Below the pieces are notes generated by a model that ran no database searches, had not been told where the DNA came from, and saw only the letters and a program-made list of their open reading frames with translations. Positions 43,137 to 54,496 of a stretch of DNA of 64,000 nt are shown piece by piece. The stretch is taken from assembly GCA_037833965.1 (NCBI GenBank), contig AP031355.1, positions 23,337,501-23,401,500 on the forward strand. Reading direction: 5' to 3'. The position numbers were made by a program, and so were the translations under genes. The DNA comes from Marchantia polymorpha subsp. ruderalis (Eukaryota > Streptophyta > Marchantiopsida > Marchantiales > Marchantiaceae). How positions within the stretch are numbered: position 1 is the first letter of the stretch; each line of letters starts with the position of its first letter.

Positions 43137-44283
43137 TTTATTGATGATATTTGTTTTCCTAAACTTCTTCCTCAACATCTTCATACTTTATCCCCTCCAT
43201 GTTGTTGAAGGGTCGTCACTTTATGGATCGGACTCCTTGTGGTGCCGGTCAAATTTGGCAAAACTTTGCAATGTAATCTATTCGTCCACATGCATAGCAT
43301 TGAAGATTGTCACGAACTACTGTTCCTACTCAAACTATTCTGTTATTTGCATAACCTTCTTGCAAATTTAGACCTCCTGGTTGTCGAATCTCACCTTCAA
43401 ATCTTCGCGGTGGTTCTCATAATGGTGCAAGACATTCTCTACGTCGAAGGTTTTCCAACTCTATCGTTGTTGAGCCACATGTTTCTCAAAAATTGCTTAA
43501 TGGTTCACCGTGTGTGACATCAAAGACACCCAAAAATTGTTGAGCAATTGCGATTGCTTCATTCAATGTGAATGGAGTGCTTATCATCAACTCCTTTTGA
43601 ATTCAAGCCTCGTTTGAACGCGTCCAAGACTTTTGCTCCACTCATATTCATAATAGATACTTGAAGATCACAAAATACTTTCTGCTTCAAATCCCACAAC
43701 TTCATTTTTCCAATTTGAAGAGAAAACATCGTTTGAAAATTTTGCAGAAGTCATTCATGTAATTCCACTCCACAATTTCACTCCACAATATGTTAGCACC
43801 TCGTTCTGAAAGCATTCTTTTCCATGTTGTGTACCATGTGAGAGCCTTATCCGTAAGATAAGATTTCATGAACATTCTTGCAATATAATCAGAAACATGA
43901 AAATGGAATAAATGAATATTCATCGTCATTATCCATCCCTTTAACACTGTCATTGCTCTACTTCCTTTGTAAGCTTCTACCTTAGAGAATTTTTCCATTC
44001 AAAGTAAAAGATTTGCTTGATCTTCAATCTCTTAAAGACGTCTCATATTTACCTCTACTGCATCAATATGAGTTGTATCTGGCTGAACTTGGGAAGATTG
44101 AACTTGAAATTCAACTTCCATCTCTCCAACACTTTCTCTCTATACTTTTTTACTCTCAAATGCAAAGATTTTATCTTCCATGGCTTGCTGTTTGGTATGC
44201 CATCTACTATCGCTTTTCTCAACTCCTTTATCTCCGTCATGATTGCGTTGAGAACCTCACCCAGATCGTTTGATATCCCCATG
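43137..44283 (-). pseudogene. gag: gag relic of decayed chromovirus
   Basis: Aligns along its length with 25903-24740. The start region (44282-44055) still reads as [21 protein letters not shown], shortly followed by a frameshift. The capsid core is legible at 43998-43702. The zinc-knuckle region is out of frame. Confidence 0.85.
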
Positions 44284-44897
44284 TTTTCTCACACTCCCTC
44301 TAATACAAAGTGAGTATAATCACTATCTGACCTCTCAAAAAAGGAGCCACAAAAGGTATAGTTGATTATATCACAGCTCTTTAGTAGTCTTTTCCATAAT
44401 TTTTCACAAGAAAATCTCTCCACAATCTCTTATGTCAGTATATTGTTCTAGTATCTAGATAAGTGTTGAACCAAATTGGGACTGATGGTTTGCTATTCAA
44501 ATCCATGAAACATTCAGTATAGAATATATATGCTATAATCTTAAGTTTCTCCGTAACTATCTATTAGAAAAATCAATGACACTTTCAACTCCATCACTCT
44601 AGTCATAAAAACTGCACCCCAACAAGCCACAAGATACATCAAAAAATGATGTTTCTCCATGCAACGAAGGTGAATATTGAATAAGTTAGTAATCGGCCAG
44701 TGCGTTACTTGATTCCTATCAAGCCCGTCCATATATGCAAAACCACAATTTTTCCCTTTCCGTCTCTCTGTACATGCCGATCAATGACCTCTGCAAGCCT
44801 CTATACACTCTTAAAACTGCATTCCATCATTATTCACTTGCTACTCCATGGGAGATAATTCATACTCAAGGAAAGAGTAAGTTCGTTCTGATACCAT

Positions 44898-45305
44898 TGT
44901 AACACTAGGGTTTAGAGAGAAGTTGACTTGGAGATAGAAACATAAACTATAAAGATGAGAAATATCAACAATGATTCTACTCTCCCTTACATAACTTTCA
45001 CCAACAAGTACAAGGAGATAAGATCTTATCCCCACCATCCATTCCACTCATAGTGTATAGATGACATGGCGGATAATCCTCACAATCACACAGATCGCTG
45101 ACGTGACGCTACCAACTAACATACTCAATCCTTACTTAACAAGCACACGGATCACTAACATGACATTGTCAATTAACACACCTACTCTCTATCTACCAAG
45201 CGCGTGGATCGCTGACGTGTCAAGTATGACTAGTGCACGCTAAAGTATCTATGTCAAGTATCTATAACCACTTCTTCAGTTCTAACTAACTAAAGATGGG
45301 TTACA
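44898..45305 (-). repeat. 5' LTR of decayed chromovirus (408 bp)
   Basis: Starts TGTAACACTAGGG and ends GTTACA like the intact LTR. The four bZIP-type boxes are present but mutated (TGACATGGC, TGACGTGAC, TAACATGAC, TGACGTGTC). Flanked on the right by GCCGT (45306-45310). Confidence 0.9.
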
Positions 45306-46302
45306 GCCGTCTGGTCGGTTTGATTGGACATTTGCGTAGGCAATCAAATGTGATCAATGAAATAAAGTCTATCAGCTCAAAAACGTAAACCACATGCTGG
45401 CACGCTATGTATTTGACTATGTCTTGACTGATGCAACAACGTCACGTCATCAAGTCTCACTTCAACAAATTTCCGCATGTGCACCATTGCCGCGCATCAG
45501 AACCAGCAAGCAATGCGTGGTGGATTGCCAACGCCGCAACCGTGACGATTATCAAGTCTATTCACATTGTTGTGATGCGATTGCAAGATCAACATAAGTC
45601 CCAAGTACAATAGCTTATGATTGACTTGATGGTGACGATTGGTGTACGACGTGACTCCACAAATCATGCTGATCTGGCTCCAGCCATCAACGTTGTTTGC
45701 GGGCGCAGGTCTGCGTCATTGATTTGAAATCATTGGGTTTCTGCACGATCTTGGCCATTTCTGCATGACCGGACTAGATTGCATGGATGATCCGACGCGT
45801 GACGATCAGCTTCAGAACGTGGCCTACCTTATTTTTGAAATTTTTGAAGGGTTCAAAAACAGCATTGCGCTTCGGGAGGCGTACTTGTTTGAGCTGGTCA
45901 AGCTTAGAGGCCGCGACATTACTTAGCTGGTAAGTAAATATGGGGAACGGGTGGAAGTTTCGTGGGCCCTTGCCAAAATTGACACAATCAGCTAAGAGTT
46001 CAATGAACTTCTAGCCAAGTAAAACTGCGATTATAAATTTAGGATGGTGATTGACAAAATTGACAACTGAAAGTTCGTTGAACTAGATGTAAGCGCTGCC
46101 TTGCCTCAAATGCCAATTTGAGCAACTGTGCTGGTTTGTGGGCGGGCTCGTTTCACCATTTTTTAACAGGGAACCTATAGAAAACGACTCTTCACATTTA
46201 AAATTCTGCAAAGACGTCTTCAGTAAAAGCATGACCAACTTTTCTCTTGAGTCATTTCTCCCATGCAAGCAGCAAGACATGCTCGTTGCCATCAAAATAT
46301 AG
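45306..46302 (+). pseudogene. C-terminal relic of zinc-finger hAT-like transposase
   Basis: Starts exactly at the chromovirus LTR end. Frame 1 (45308 on) reads LVGLIGHLRRQSNVINEIKS, then SNAWWIANAATVTIIKSIHI and VVMRLQDQHKSQVQ. A shifted frame (about 45780-46100) reads ELVKLRGRDIT, LVSKYGERVEVSWALAKID and EFNELLAK. The original frame resumes at 46190 with TNFSLESFLPCKQQDML and ends at TAG 46300-46302. The GHLRRQ-N-I, WW, LQ, VRLRG, SW-ARID and LT-FSLEG-CKQ blocks are, in order, the C-terminal half of the family represented by the N-terminal relic at 36525-37452. Seven or more stops, several of them CAA/CAG-to-TAA/TAG type changes, and two frameshifts show long decay. Orientation is opposite to the N-terminal relic, so the two are different insertions or a rearranged one. 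Confidence 0.55.
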
Positions 46303-46796
46303 CATATCTTGTCTTGCTCGCACAATTACATAACAAAACTACTAGAAAAATAGAATTTAGATAGATGCATAATCTAAACAAAATTTGTGCCCAATTTGAT
46401 TAAGATTAGGCATATGACTAATCTACATAGGGCTGCCAATAATACATCCAAATCCAAGTGTTGAAAGTTGTAACAATTGGCATGTTCATATCTATTATGT
46501 AAATAATGAAGTAAAATATATGTGTTCAAGTCCTATATTATACTTTGTGAAACAATTGGAAAAATAATGAAAATTAGAATATCTAACATTCTCCAGACAA
46601 AACTATCATCAAAGTGATAGTTTAAATATAAGTGATACAAACCCAAAAATCATCTAGAATAAAACACCAAATATTGATCGCAAAAAGAATAAGGGCTAGC
46701 ATCTCTAGATTCTCTTGTTGATTTCTATGAACCAGCTCCACTACTCCTTTCCCATGATCCGATAGTAATCTAATTCTAGATCACTAATGGCAATAA
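46303..46796. other. AT-rich intergenic
   Basis: Nothing recognised. Confidence 0.5.
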
Positions 46797-46867
46797 GTAC
46801 ACAATATTGCATAGTATTCATATCAAAGATTTGAATACTATGCAATATTGTGTACAAATCTTTGATA
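46797..46867. repeat. Perfect 24-bp inverted repeat with interleaved second pair
   Basis: Arm 46797-46820 is exactly complementary to 46832-46855 around an 11-base loop. The loop sequence TATCAAAGATTT (46821-46832) is itself exactly complementary to AAATCTTTGATA (46856-46867) just outside the second arm, giving an A-B-A'-B' order. Confidence 0.9.
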
Positions 46868-49039
46868 CTTTAGCTTTGAAAATATAAAGCTAGACTGTTC
46901 ACTTTGATATGTTTAAAAGAGTTTTTTTAGAACATATCAAACTAGAGGATATGAGGTGTGATATTCTTTAGCATATTCTGTAACTCATTTTAGTCAAAGT
47001 GTATGTATGATTTTACATGGATATAGAATGTTGCACATCATATATCTGGATAATCTGGACATATAATGAGTAGCATTATCTAATTTGAGCACATTCTACC
47101 CATTTCATCCATGCCTGCCTTCATCTTCCATGACTTTTTGATTGATTGCTTGACATACTTTTCGGGCTTATTTAAAACTCAAATGGTAAACTTTGGCACG
47201 CTCAAAGAGACTTTCTGCTGATCGGGATTGTAGTTAGAACAGTGGGATATCTAACAAGAACACTTAAACGAATTTTTAGTTGGTCGAGATAGTCTACGAG
47301 TCAACCACCGTGAAAAATCTCTATATATACTATTACAATCGAAAGCTAGTTTGAAAACGAATGCGCGTCATGCTATCACTGAAACTTTGAACCATATAGC
47401 CGTCTAAGTTTAATTCATTTCTTTAACTAGAAACGTGTTCGTCTTCCTATCATGATTTGACTCAACTCTCAAGTAATGTGTGCAATGTTTTTCATCAGGT
47501 TCATGTCGACAACGTATGAGATTGCTTAATATATAAACACCTAAGGGTCCCAGATATGGCATGACTGACTGTTAATATGCAGTCCATTGGAGCAAAGGAA
47601 CGTGTTCCTTGATTTAGGAGGAAGTGTATCTTGTGATTTAGTTTCTCAAGGTTGAGCTTGAACCTTTAGGAATTGGAATCATACACAAAAAACAACAACA
47701 ACACTGTATTTTATAGTTATTGATGAATTTTCCCAATGATAATACAGATAAAGAGCTCTCTATGTTCAAAGACTGACAACCTTCCTTCAAAGCACCTACG
47801 AAGATGCCTAATACATGCACACGTCATCGTACTTCTTGTACACATTCATTACGTTTTCATTATGTGTCAATCTACTCCGACATTGTTCCGATACCAATGC
47901 GAGTTAACGAACTCTTCGTTCAGTTGTCAGAGCAAATGGTGTTGTGCACAAAATCAAATTGCAGAAGGATGATTATCATACCAAGTCAAAATCCTTCTTA
48001 TTTGAAAGAACTATACCTCTTCTAGTAAGCAAGAGGAAACGAACGAGTAATTATATCTCACTGATTTCGCTTAAAGATCTTCATTTTCAAAGTAGAAATG
48101 CTGTATGAATATATAAACACAGTTTATTCAGTGTGTATCAGAAATATAAATTATACTAAATTATATCAGGTATATTGATACTCAATTCATAGTTCAAAAT
48201 ACCTGAATAGTGCAATATCTGCAGGTACAGGGACAACCGGGTAGAGTTGTGGACCACGTTACACGAGATGTCGATGCAGTGGGAAGCATGGACGCAGAAG
48301 TCCATCGTTGGTCCATCCGTCGTCGTCGATCACCGTAGACCGATCGGATCCATCGGTCACATCGCGAGCAGTGGAATCGAAGGCGGAAGTCAAGAATGTG
48401 AGTGTCGGATATGGAGGAATACTTCACCAGCTGTGCGATGTGGATGACGAGTTCAGAAATCTCTCGCTGTTTCTCTAGATTTGATCGCTTGATGCTTTTA
48501 CCCGATTCTAAAGCTATGAGAACGTTTATCTGGTGCAATTTGTGCTCCTGCCAGTGCCTACAGGAACGTGGCTCCTAGCAATGGTGACCGTTTTCTGATG
48601 TTTCTGCGTACTCTAAATGATACTGATGACTTGAACCTTTGCAATGGCAGTCTATGGAAGAGACCACTCGTGCAGACTGCATGTGTTTGGCGACTCGCAG
48701 AAGTATTCTAGCTACAAGTGGTGTGCTTCTATTCGATGATTCTGGTATCTTGACTTTAACAAGATCTCTGGCGTGTCAATTTCGTTTCAGACATGTGGCC
48801 AGATGAGTTGATTCTTCGTACAACCGGGTTCCTTTTCGCTGGTGGGAGTGTGGATTCCCATGGCTGCTTTCTTTAGCATAAATTAAACGTAATGTCGATC
48901 TGATGTTACTAACATTCTCTTGAGTTCCAAACTTTGTTAATTTCTGTTCACCAGAATTGTATGATGTGGAATGCTTGTCAGAGCATCATACATATGAATC
49001 CCTATCGTTGACCTTTCTTGTTTGGCTTAGATTCTCTGA
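46868..49039. other. Intergenic, no gene recognised
   Basis: AT-rich to 48180, then a patch of about 300 bases with more GC (48230-48500), where short frames on both strands are open but show no domain. CpG-containing words such as GTCGTCGTCGATC are limited to this patch. Confidence 0.35.
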
Positions 49040-49073
49040 ATTCAAACATCCTCAAATATGAGGATGTTTGAAT
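49040..49073. repeat. Perfect 15-bp hairpin with 4-base loop
   Basis: ATTCAAACATCCTCA pairs with TGAGGATGTTTGAAT across AATA. Confidence 0.9.
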
Positions 49074-52000
49074 ATGTTTCTTCCATCCTTCTCTTCACAC
49101 CGAGCCTGTAAATTGGAGTCCTCCCTAAAGTATTGCAGTGAAGTTGCAGATTGAGTTGGAATCCAATGGGTGTAAGTGCACCGCATAACACCGTAGGTTC
49201 GTACTGCCAATTCTGGCAAATTGAGAAGAAGATGATTATAAGAACAAAATTGTATCTTACTCTAGAGCTTTTCTTAATTGACATTCAGTCCATAATTTGA
49301 AAGGCCTTTATCTTTCGTCTTTGATTTGTGACCTCATATATATATATATATATATATGCAAGCGTCATGTAAGAACCGAAGTTTTATTTTAGTTCGGAAT
49401 GGAGGCCTGGGCACCCGTCAATCTGAACCATACAATTATCTCCACAAATAAAGAATATGTAGTGATGACTACTTGTAGCTTGAAAAATCTTCCCTGGTTC
49501 ATTTGAATTTAAAGCTGTGAAGCATACTCTATTGCAGTGTGTTAATGTTGTTCGATTATAATATATTGCATTGTACCCAAGTTTCTGTTGTTTCAAGTTT
49601 GGAACTTAAAATCTTTTTATTCAGATATAGGCCCAGCTATCTAAGCGTTTCGACCTTCTTTTACTCTAAAGTAAATACTATTAGAGTTACAAGATTTTTG
49701 AAGCTTTGAAATTGAGTTTAAATTTAAACTCTAATAAATCAATGTAAATATCTATATGCCGATCTTTGTTTAGATTTGGAAAAAATTCTTTCTATATACT
49801 ATCTAGTCTGTTAAAAATATAGGTATCTAGAACTTCCGTGGTGTATATTGTTTTATATAAAAAAAATTCAATAAAATTCCTCATAAAGAATGACTTTGCG
49901 TATATGTTTATCTGCTAGAGAATTTCTTTTCAAATTAATATAAATTTAAACCAAATTTTCTATTATATATATAGATAAAAATAACTTGAATAACCAATAT
50001 TTTTTATTGATATTTTTTATATAATAGAGAACAGATTTATATATTAAATGGAATAGCAAGTGAGATAACAAAAAGGATGGAAAGGTAATGCGATGAAAGA
50101 CCATTTAGAGGAAAAATATTTTTACATAAATATGTTTTATTAAAATCCACTTTCACATATTGAGATAGATTTTCCTGAATCAATCATGTTATTTTCAAAT
50201 TTGCATTCTCAAAAATTGTTTTCCCAAATAGTTGAAGACATCTATTCACCCCTAAGTTTAGAACATATCCATATATAATTTGTAATCGTGAGATGAAATC
50301 GGAGCGTCAATTGCTACTTTATATATCTGATATTTTGGTTTGTTCGTGTATGTCAATCGAAATGATTAATAATGCAAGCTAGAGATATAGAGGTTTCCAA
50401 AAAGATACTTATCATAGCAAATTATTGTACATCATAAAGGAGTTCATTTTCATACGTACTGAGATGTCTTGTAGTTGTTTATTGAGATATCTTTAATTCC
50501 AGAGTCTAGCAAGGGTTTACATAGGATTTGTTGTTTGAACGAAGGCTTTACCGAAGACATTTCCCTCAAATACAGGTCTAGGAGCCTACTAGCGTGCATC
50601 TAGCTTGCAATGCAGTCAATAAATTAAAATCACTAAAACCCAGAAGATGTACGCTCGTATACAGAGAAGTAGAGGTACTGTATTTTCTCTAGCTTTCCTA
50701 GACTAATGTACTTGCTGCATGTGTTGCCATGCTATAATTCTTCTACTAATGAGGCGTCATAAGGGTACTTAACTTTTAATCCGATACATTATTATTGTTT
50801 CTTTGTTTGATGATTATTTACTCCTTCATGAAAGCATGATTTTTAGTAATTGAGGAAGTTCGAAGTATTTTCGAATTTCATTCACAAAATTTGAAATCTC
50901 TTTCTGTGAACAACTATGTAATCTTATAATACACTTCACACAGTTGCTATGCTTTTCTACGAGGTTACCTCCCGACAGTATCCTTAACCTCGTATCTCGA
51001 TTTTTTCCCCTTTTTGAAAAATACAGAACGGATCTACCATTTCAATCTTATTTGTAAATCCTATATTTTCCGGAAATAACACATCTAAAAATAACCGAAG
51101 TATCTTGGCCTGATTTGGATTTGCGTGTCACTTTTGAGCTCCCCCATATCTCGTAAGCATTCATGTCCGACTACGGCCAACATCGGTTGACATGTTACGA
51201 CAAACATAACGATTAAGCAGACTGGTTGGATTCGAGTGTCAGGACTTCATTATTGTTCATGTCTGGCGACGACGAAGATGATAATGAAGGCGATTTGGCT
51301 GGAGCCATAATGGCAGTGCCTCCAGTTCCAGCCCCCAGGACAACCCAAACGCCAAATCTTCGAGGATGCTAAAGGAAGATGTCTCCCTCTTGCATGCTCC
51401 CAGAGTCCCCTTTCCACTAGTTTACCACGGCCATGTCTTCCAGTTCTTCGATGAATCCGTGTGAATCCATGATTGATGAAGCTTGAAAGCTTGGTTGTTA
51501 GTTCGCCTTTCACTGACGAGAAACTGCAGATACCTGAGCGAGTCTTGATCGTTGAGCAGATGCACATGATCTTCGCTACATGGCCTTAAGCCTCGTGGTA
51601 GGCGGAGAGAAGATTTTACAGCCAGGGCCCAGCCGGTGGCGGAGAGGAGGCCATGCAGACATGATTATTTCAGCTTATCGACGTAGCAATCGATCTTCGA
51701 CTCTCCCTCTTCTCAGCTGGCCACGAGTAAATGACGCTTCTCCGGCTCCTTTCCTGCTCACGAAACGACGTTTAGAACTTATAAGAGCGTGATTTCTGTT
51801 GTGAGTGTGTTTCTCGTTGATTGAAGAAGAGCTTGATCAGCTCCTTGGTCATCGTCACCAAGAGCGGAGATCCCTCGGTTCACAGGGTAGTTATAATTTG
51901 ACTTCTGATATGGAGAGCTGTATACGCATTCTTCGGTCGAATTTTAGCGGCTCCCCAGCTTTTGATCGATTGGAGACTCATTTAATCTTGGAAGACCAGA

Positions 52001-52265
52001 GAGTAAGGATGTGCTTCTGAGTGCTTGTTGCAGCACGTTCCAGCATTCCACATGTGCTCCAACAACAAACCTACAGAAGATTTCCTCTTTACCACCACTC
52101 TTCCGACTTTTCTCTTTTTCATCTCCATAACTACACGTGTTCTCACATTTTCTTTCTCTGGACAATAGAATGATACAGAAGCACTAGAGAAGCAAAAAAT
52201 TTCCTGTTTCATGTCGCTGTTTAAAGTATAAGGCAATCCGCAACCCGCAATCCTTATAATCAGTG
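49074..52265. other. Mostly AT-rich intergenic, no gene recognised
   Basis: 49600-50450 is strongly AT-rich. From 51240 the GC content rises and short frames open (51567-51250 minus, 105 codons; 51580-51792 and 51805-52020 plus). A small acidic frame with a good ATG at 51259 ends after 37 codons. None has a recognised domain. Confidence 0.35.
49336..49357. repeat. Microsatellite (AT)11
   Basis: Eleven perfect AT dinucleotides. Confidence 0.9.
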
Positions 52266-52290
52266 AATTAATGTCACAGTGACATTAATT
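52266..52290. repeat. 25-bp near-perfect palindrome
   Basis: AATTAATGTCAC and GTGACATTAATT flank a single central A. It contains GTCACAGTGAC and could serve as a dimeric protein-binding site as well as a cruciform. Confidence 0.85.
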
Positions 52291-54187
52291 TCCTGGACTA
52301 AGCTGAGCTGTTATGGTGAAACTAGAGTGGAGGCTTTCAACTACAGCTCAAATGTTTGTAGTATTTGTCAAAGTCAGCTTTACCTTGAAATTGTAGTGTC
52401 CAGTTGGAGATGCATGCATCAAATAAGCCGAAAGAGCGTACTTGAAATTCTCCCTTATTCTCTATGATCTTGCACCATAATGCCTCATGCATTTGGTTAC
52501 AGATTCACGCCGAATATGTTCGCCCAAATTTCTTTCTCTCACTAGCCGTCGTCCAGATATTTCTCGTTATAGGCCTACTCTTTCTGTAGTTGCAGTCCTT
52601 AAATATATCTCCAGTGCAACATGTGGCTCACTGTTATCGATGCAGAATTCGTTGATCGTTGGACACCTCCATTGCGTCGTCCTCAAAACCTCTGTCGTCT
52701 TGACGACCTCCACGTGGTGTTGTTTCATACTCCACGTCAAGTCAGTAAATTTAGCAGCTGCAACAACTTCAGATGTACCTGTACTTGCCATCGCTTTGAG
52801 TTCCGACCAAAAAAGCCTCTTCCATCCCCTTTTACACATCTTTCACTGACCTGACGTGCTCGTGTAGGCCTTGATTACTTCGTTGATCCGATCTCCCAAC
52901 CATACAGGCTTACAGTATTTTACGTTACAGCAGTCATGCTTCTCTCCAATTCCTTATGGCAACAAAACTGAAGTATGGTCTGGAGCTGCAATTTACAGTA
53001 AGTCATTTGCATCTGAAACATTTGGCTCCTAGGCAATGAAATTTGCACAAATGTTTTGTCGGACTGCTTTATTCGGAACGTGTCCTCTACGAGACTACAA
53101 CTGTGTAACGCGCTGTTGAGCGCAAACAGTTCAAGTCTAGCCTTGCCTTGAGAATTGAGATTGATCGTCAGCGTTATTCGCCGTAATGTACTTGCAAATG
53201 TGGATCTGCATCACCTACCATATCTAATTGCAGAGGAATCTTGGTCTCCCTCTTGACAGTTCATGCAAATATCATTGTGGATTGCCTTTATGATCTGATC
53301 CCGCTTTTCCTAATGCCATGATATCTGAAGCCATGTTCATATCATGAAAAGGTTCGTTCCCACCTTTGTACATGCAAGAATGGAATCTGCGGCGTACCCG
53401 ATAATTACGGATGCTTCGGTGCAGACGGCTTCTTGCAAATCGCAGAACCGCGGAGCATGCTCATCGTGGCGATTTCGTCGCAGGGCGACTCGCGGCCATG
53501 AACCCTGTTAGTGCATATATTGTTCGAGTATAAAATGCTGCAAGCTTCTATAAAGCTTCGGCGTGGGGACAAGCTACCAAGTTGCCCACTGCGTATGCAG
53601 TCAGTTAGAAGGCAATTCTTCCGATATTCCTCGTTCAACTTCCGTCCGCGATGCTGATTCCGGGCTCGATGTGACGTCAAACCTTCGAATTTGAATGTCC
53701 CATGTTCACCGGGACATCCAAATCTGGTCCTTTGCCTTGGCAGCTACTAACAGAAACAGGTTCTGGACACAACTATGGGTAAGAGATCCGACGTAGTGGT
53801 GAAGCATAAATTTAGCTCTTCTAGCGGGAAATGTGCGAGCATTGCATCTACTACTTAAATCGATTCGGCTCATCGGTGCCGAGTTATTAATACCACATGC
53901 TTACGGCTCTCTCCTTCAGTCAACAGTACGCCATCTAGGTGGACTCACCAAGATGAATTCTACAGCTAAAAGCGGTACACCCGATGGTGTGATTGCTAGA
54001 GAGATAGTTCGTTGTTACAAAAGGTCGAAGCGAGTTGTCAAGTTTTGCCACACCGAATCTGTATCCATTACAATTTGTAGACTTCGTTCTTGCCAGTTGT
54101 TCTGACAAATGGTCACAATCAACATGTCTGTGTGTGTTAGATCAGGGAGGATTCTACATCTCCAAACAATAGTAGACTGTGAGGGTC
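52291..54187. other. Upstream region of the SLAC-type gene, unassigned
   Basis: Near 45% GC. Frames at 52487-52849 plus, 52839-52567 minus, 53680-53405 minus and 53833-54105 plus are open but show no secure domain. Promoter or missed exons of the channel gene may lie in its right part. Confidence 0.3.
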
Positions 54188-54496
54188 ATGGATGATAGCG
54201 CAGGAACCCAGCTAGAAAATTTTCCAGAATTTAAGCAGGACCATGGAGAGCCACCGCGAGAACAGAATGAGGAGGAGGAGGAGCGAGCGAGACGACCAAA
54301 TTTCCTACTGTGGCAACTAGCAGTTTCTTCTGTTTTCGTGGACATAAATCGTCACAAAATGAAAGCTCGTGAAGTAGAAATGTCACAACAAAGCTCTGTT
54401 GAACTGGAGAAGTCATCAGTGACGGTGGTGACATCAGTTGGGACTATAGAACGGGAATCGAATGCGAAGGAGCCCGATGTCGAAAATGGAATCCAG
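54188..54496 (+). CDS. SLAC-type channel, probable N-terminal exon
   Basis: ATG at 54188 opens 103 codons ending CAG before donor GTAATT, phase 0, matching the next acceptor. Hydrophilic, with an acidic EEEEER cluster and Ser/Thr-rich stretches, as in the regulatory N-termini of SLAC/SLAH proteins, where SnRK2/OST1-type kinases act. Sequence is poorly conserved in the family, so its assignment rests on frame, phase and position. Another ATG lies three codons upstream (54179). Confidence 0.55.

Larger units (their letters stand above)
42324..45305 (-). mobile_element. Decayed, truncated chromovirus of the same family
   Basis: Right to left: 5' LTR 45305-44898, PBS 44896-44885 (one change from TGGTATCAGAGC), leader, gag (about 44283-43140), protease and the start of reverse transcriptase, breaking off at 42324 where copy 2 of the LTR-like repeat begins. 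The counterpart breakpoint in the intact element is about 23930. Gag and pol carry many stops and frameshifts, and short deletions. Recognisable pieces are [18 protein letters not shown] (gag) and [20 protein letters not shown] (protease). Most differences from the intact copy are C-to-T or G-to-A. RT beyond the fingers, RNase H, integrase, chromodomain and 3' LTR are missing. Confidence 0.9.

Noticed and set aside
47736..48025. Overlapping plus frames that might be copia integrase
   Set aside because: No GAG-pre-integrase zinc motif or D-D-E wording could be read in any frame.
51426..51470. Short text LVYHGHVFQFFDESV, reminiscent of a TIFY/ZIM motif, with an acidic ATG frame upstream at 51259
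   Set aside because: The core TIFY residues are not matched, a TGA follows at once, and no CCT/Jas or GATA domain is found nearby.
52567..52839. Minus-strand frame with a D-L-T-W and a PHVALEIYL-like strand, faintly like a COMM domain
   Set aside because: Too short, with no supporting exons; family-specific residues are missing.
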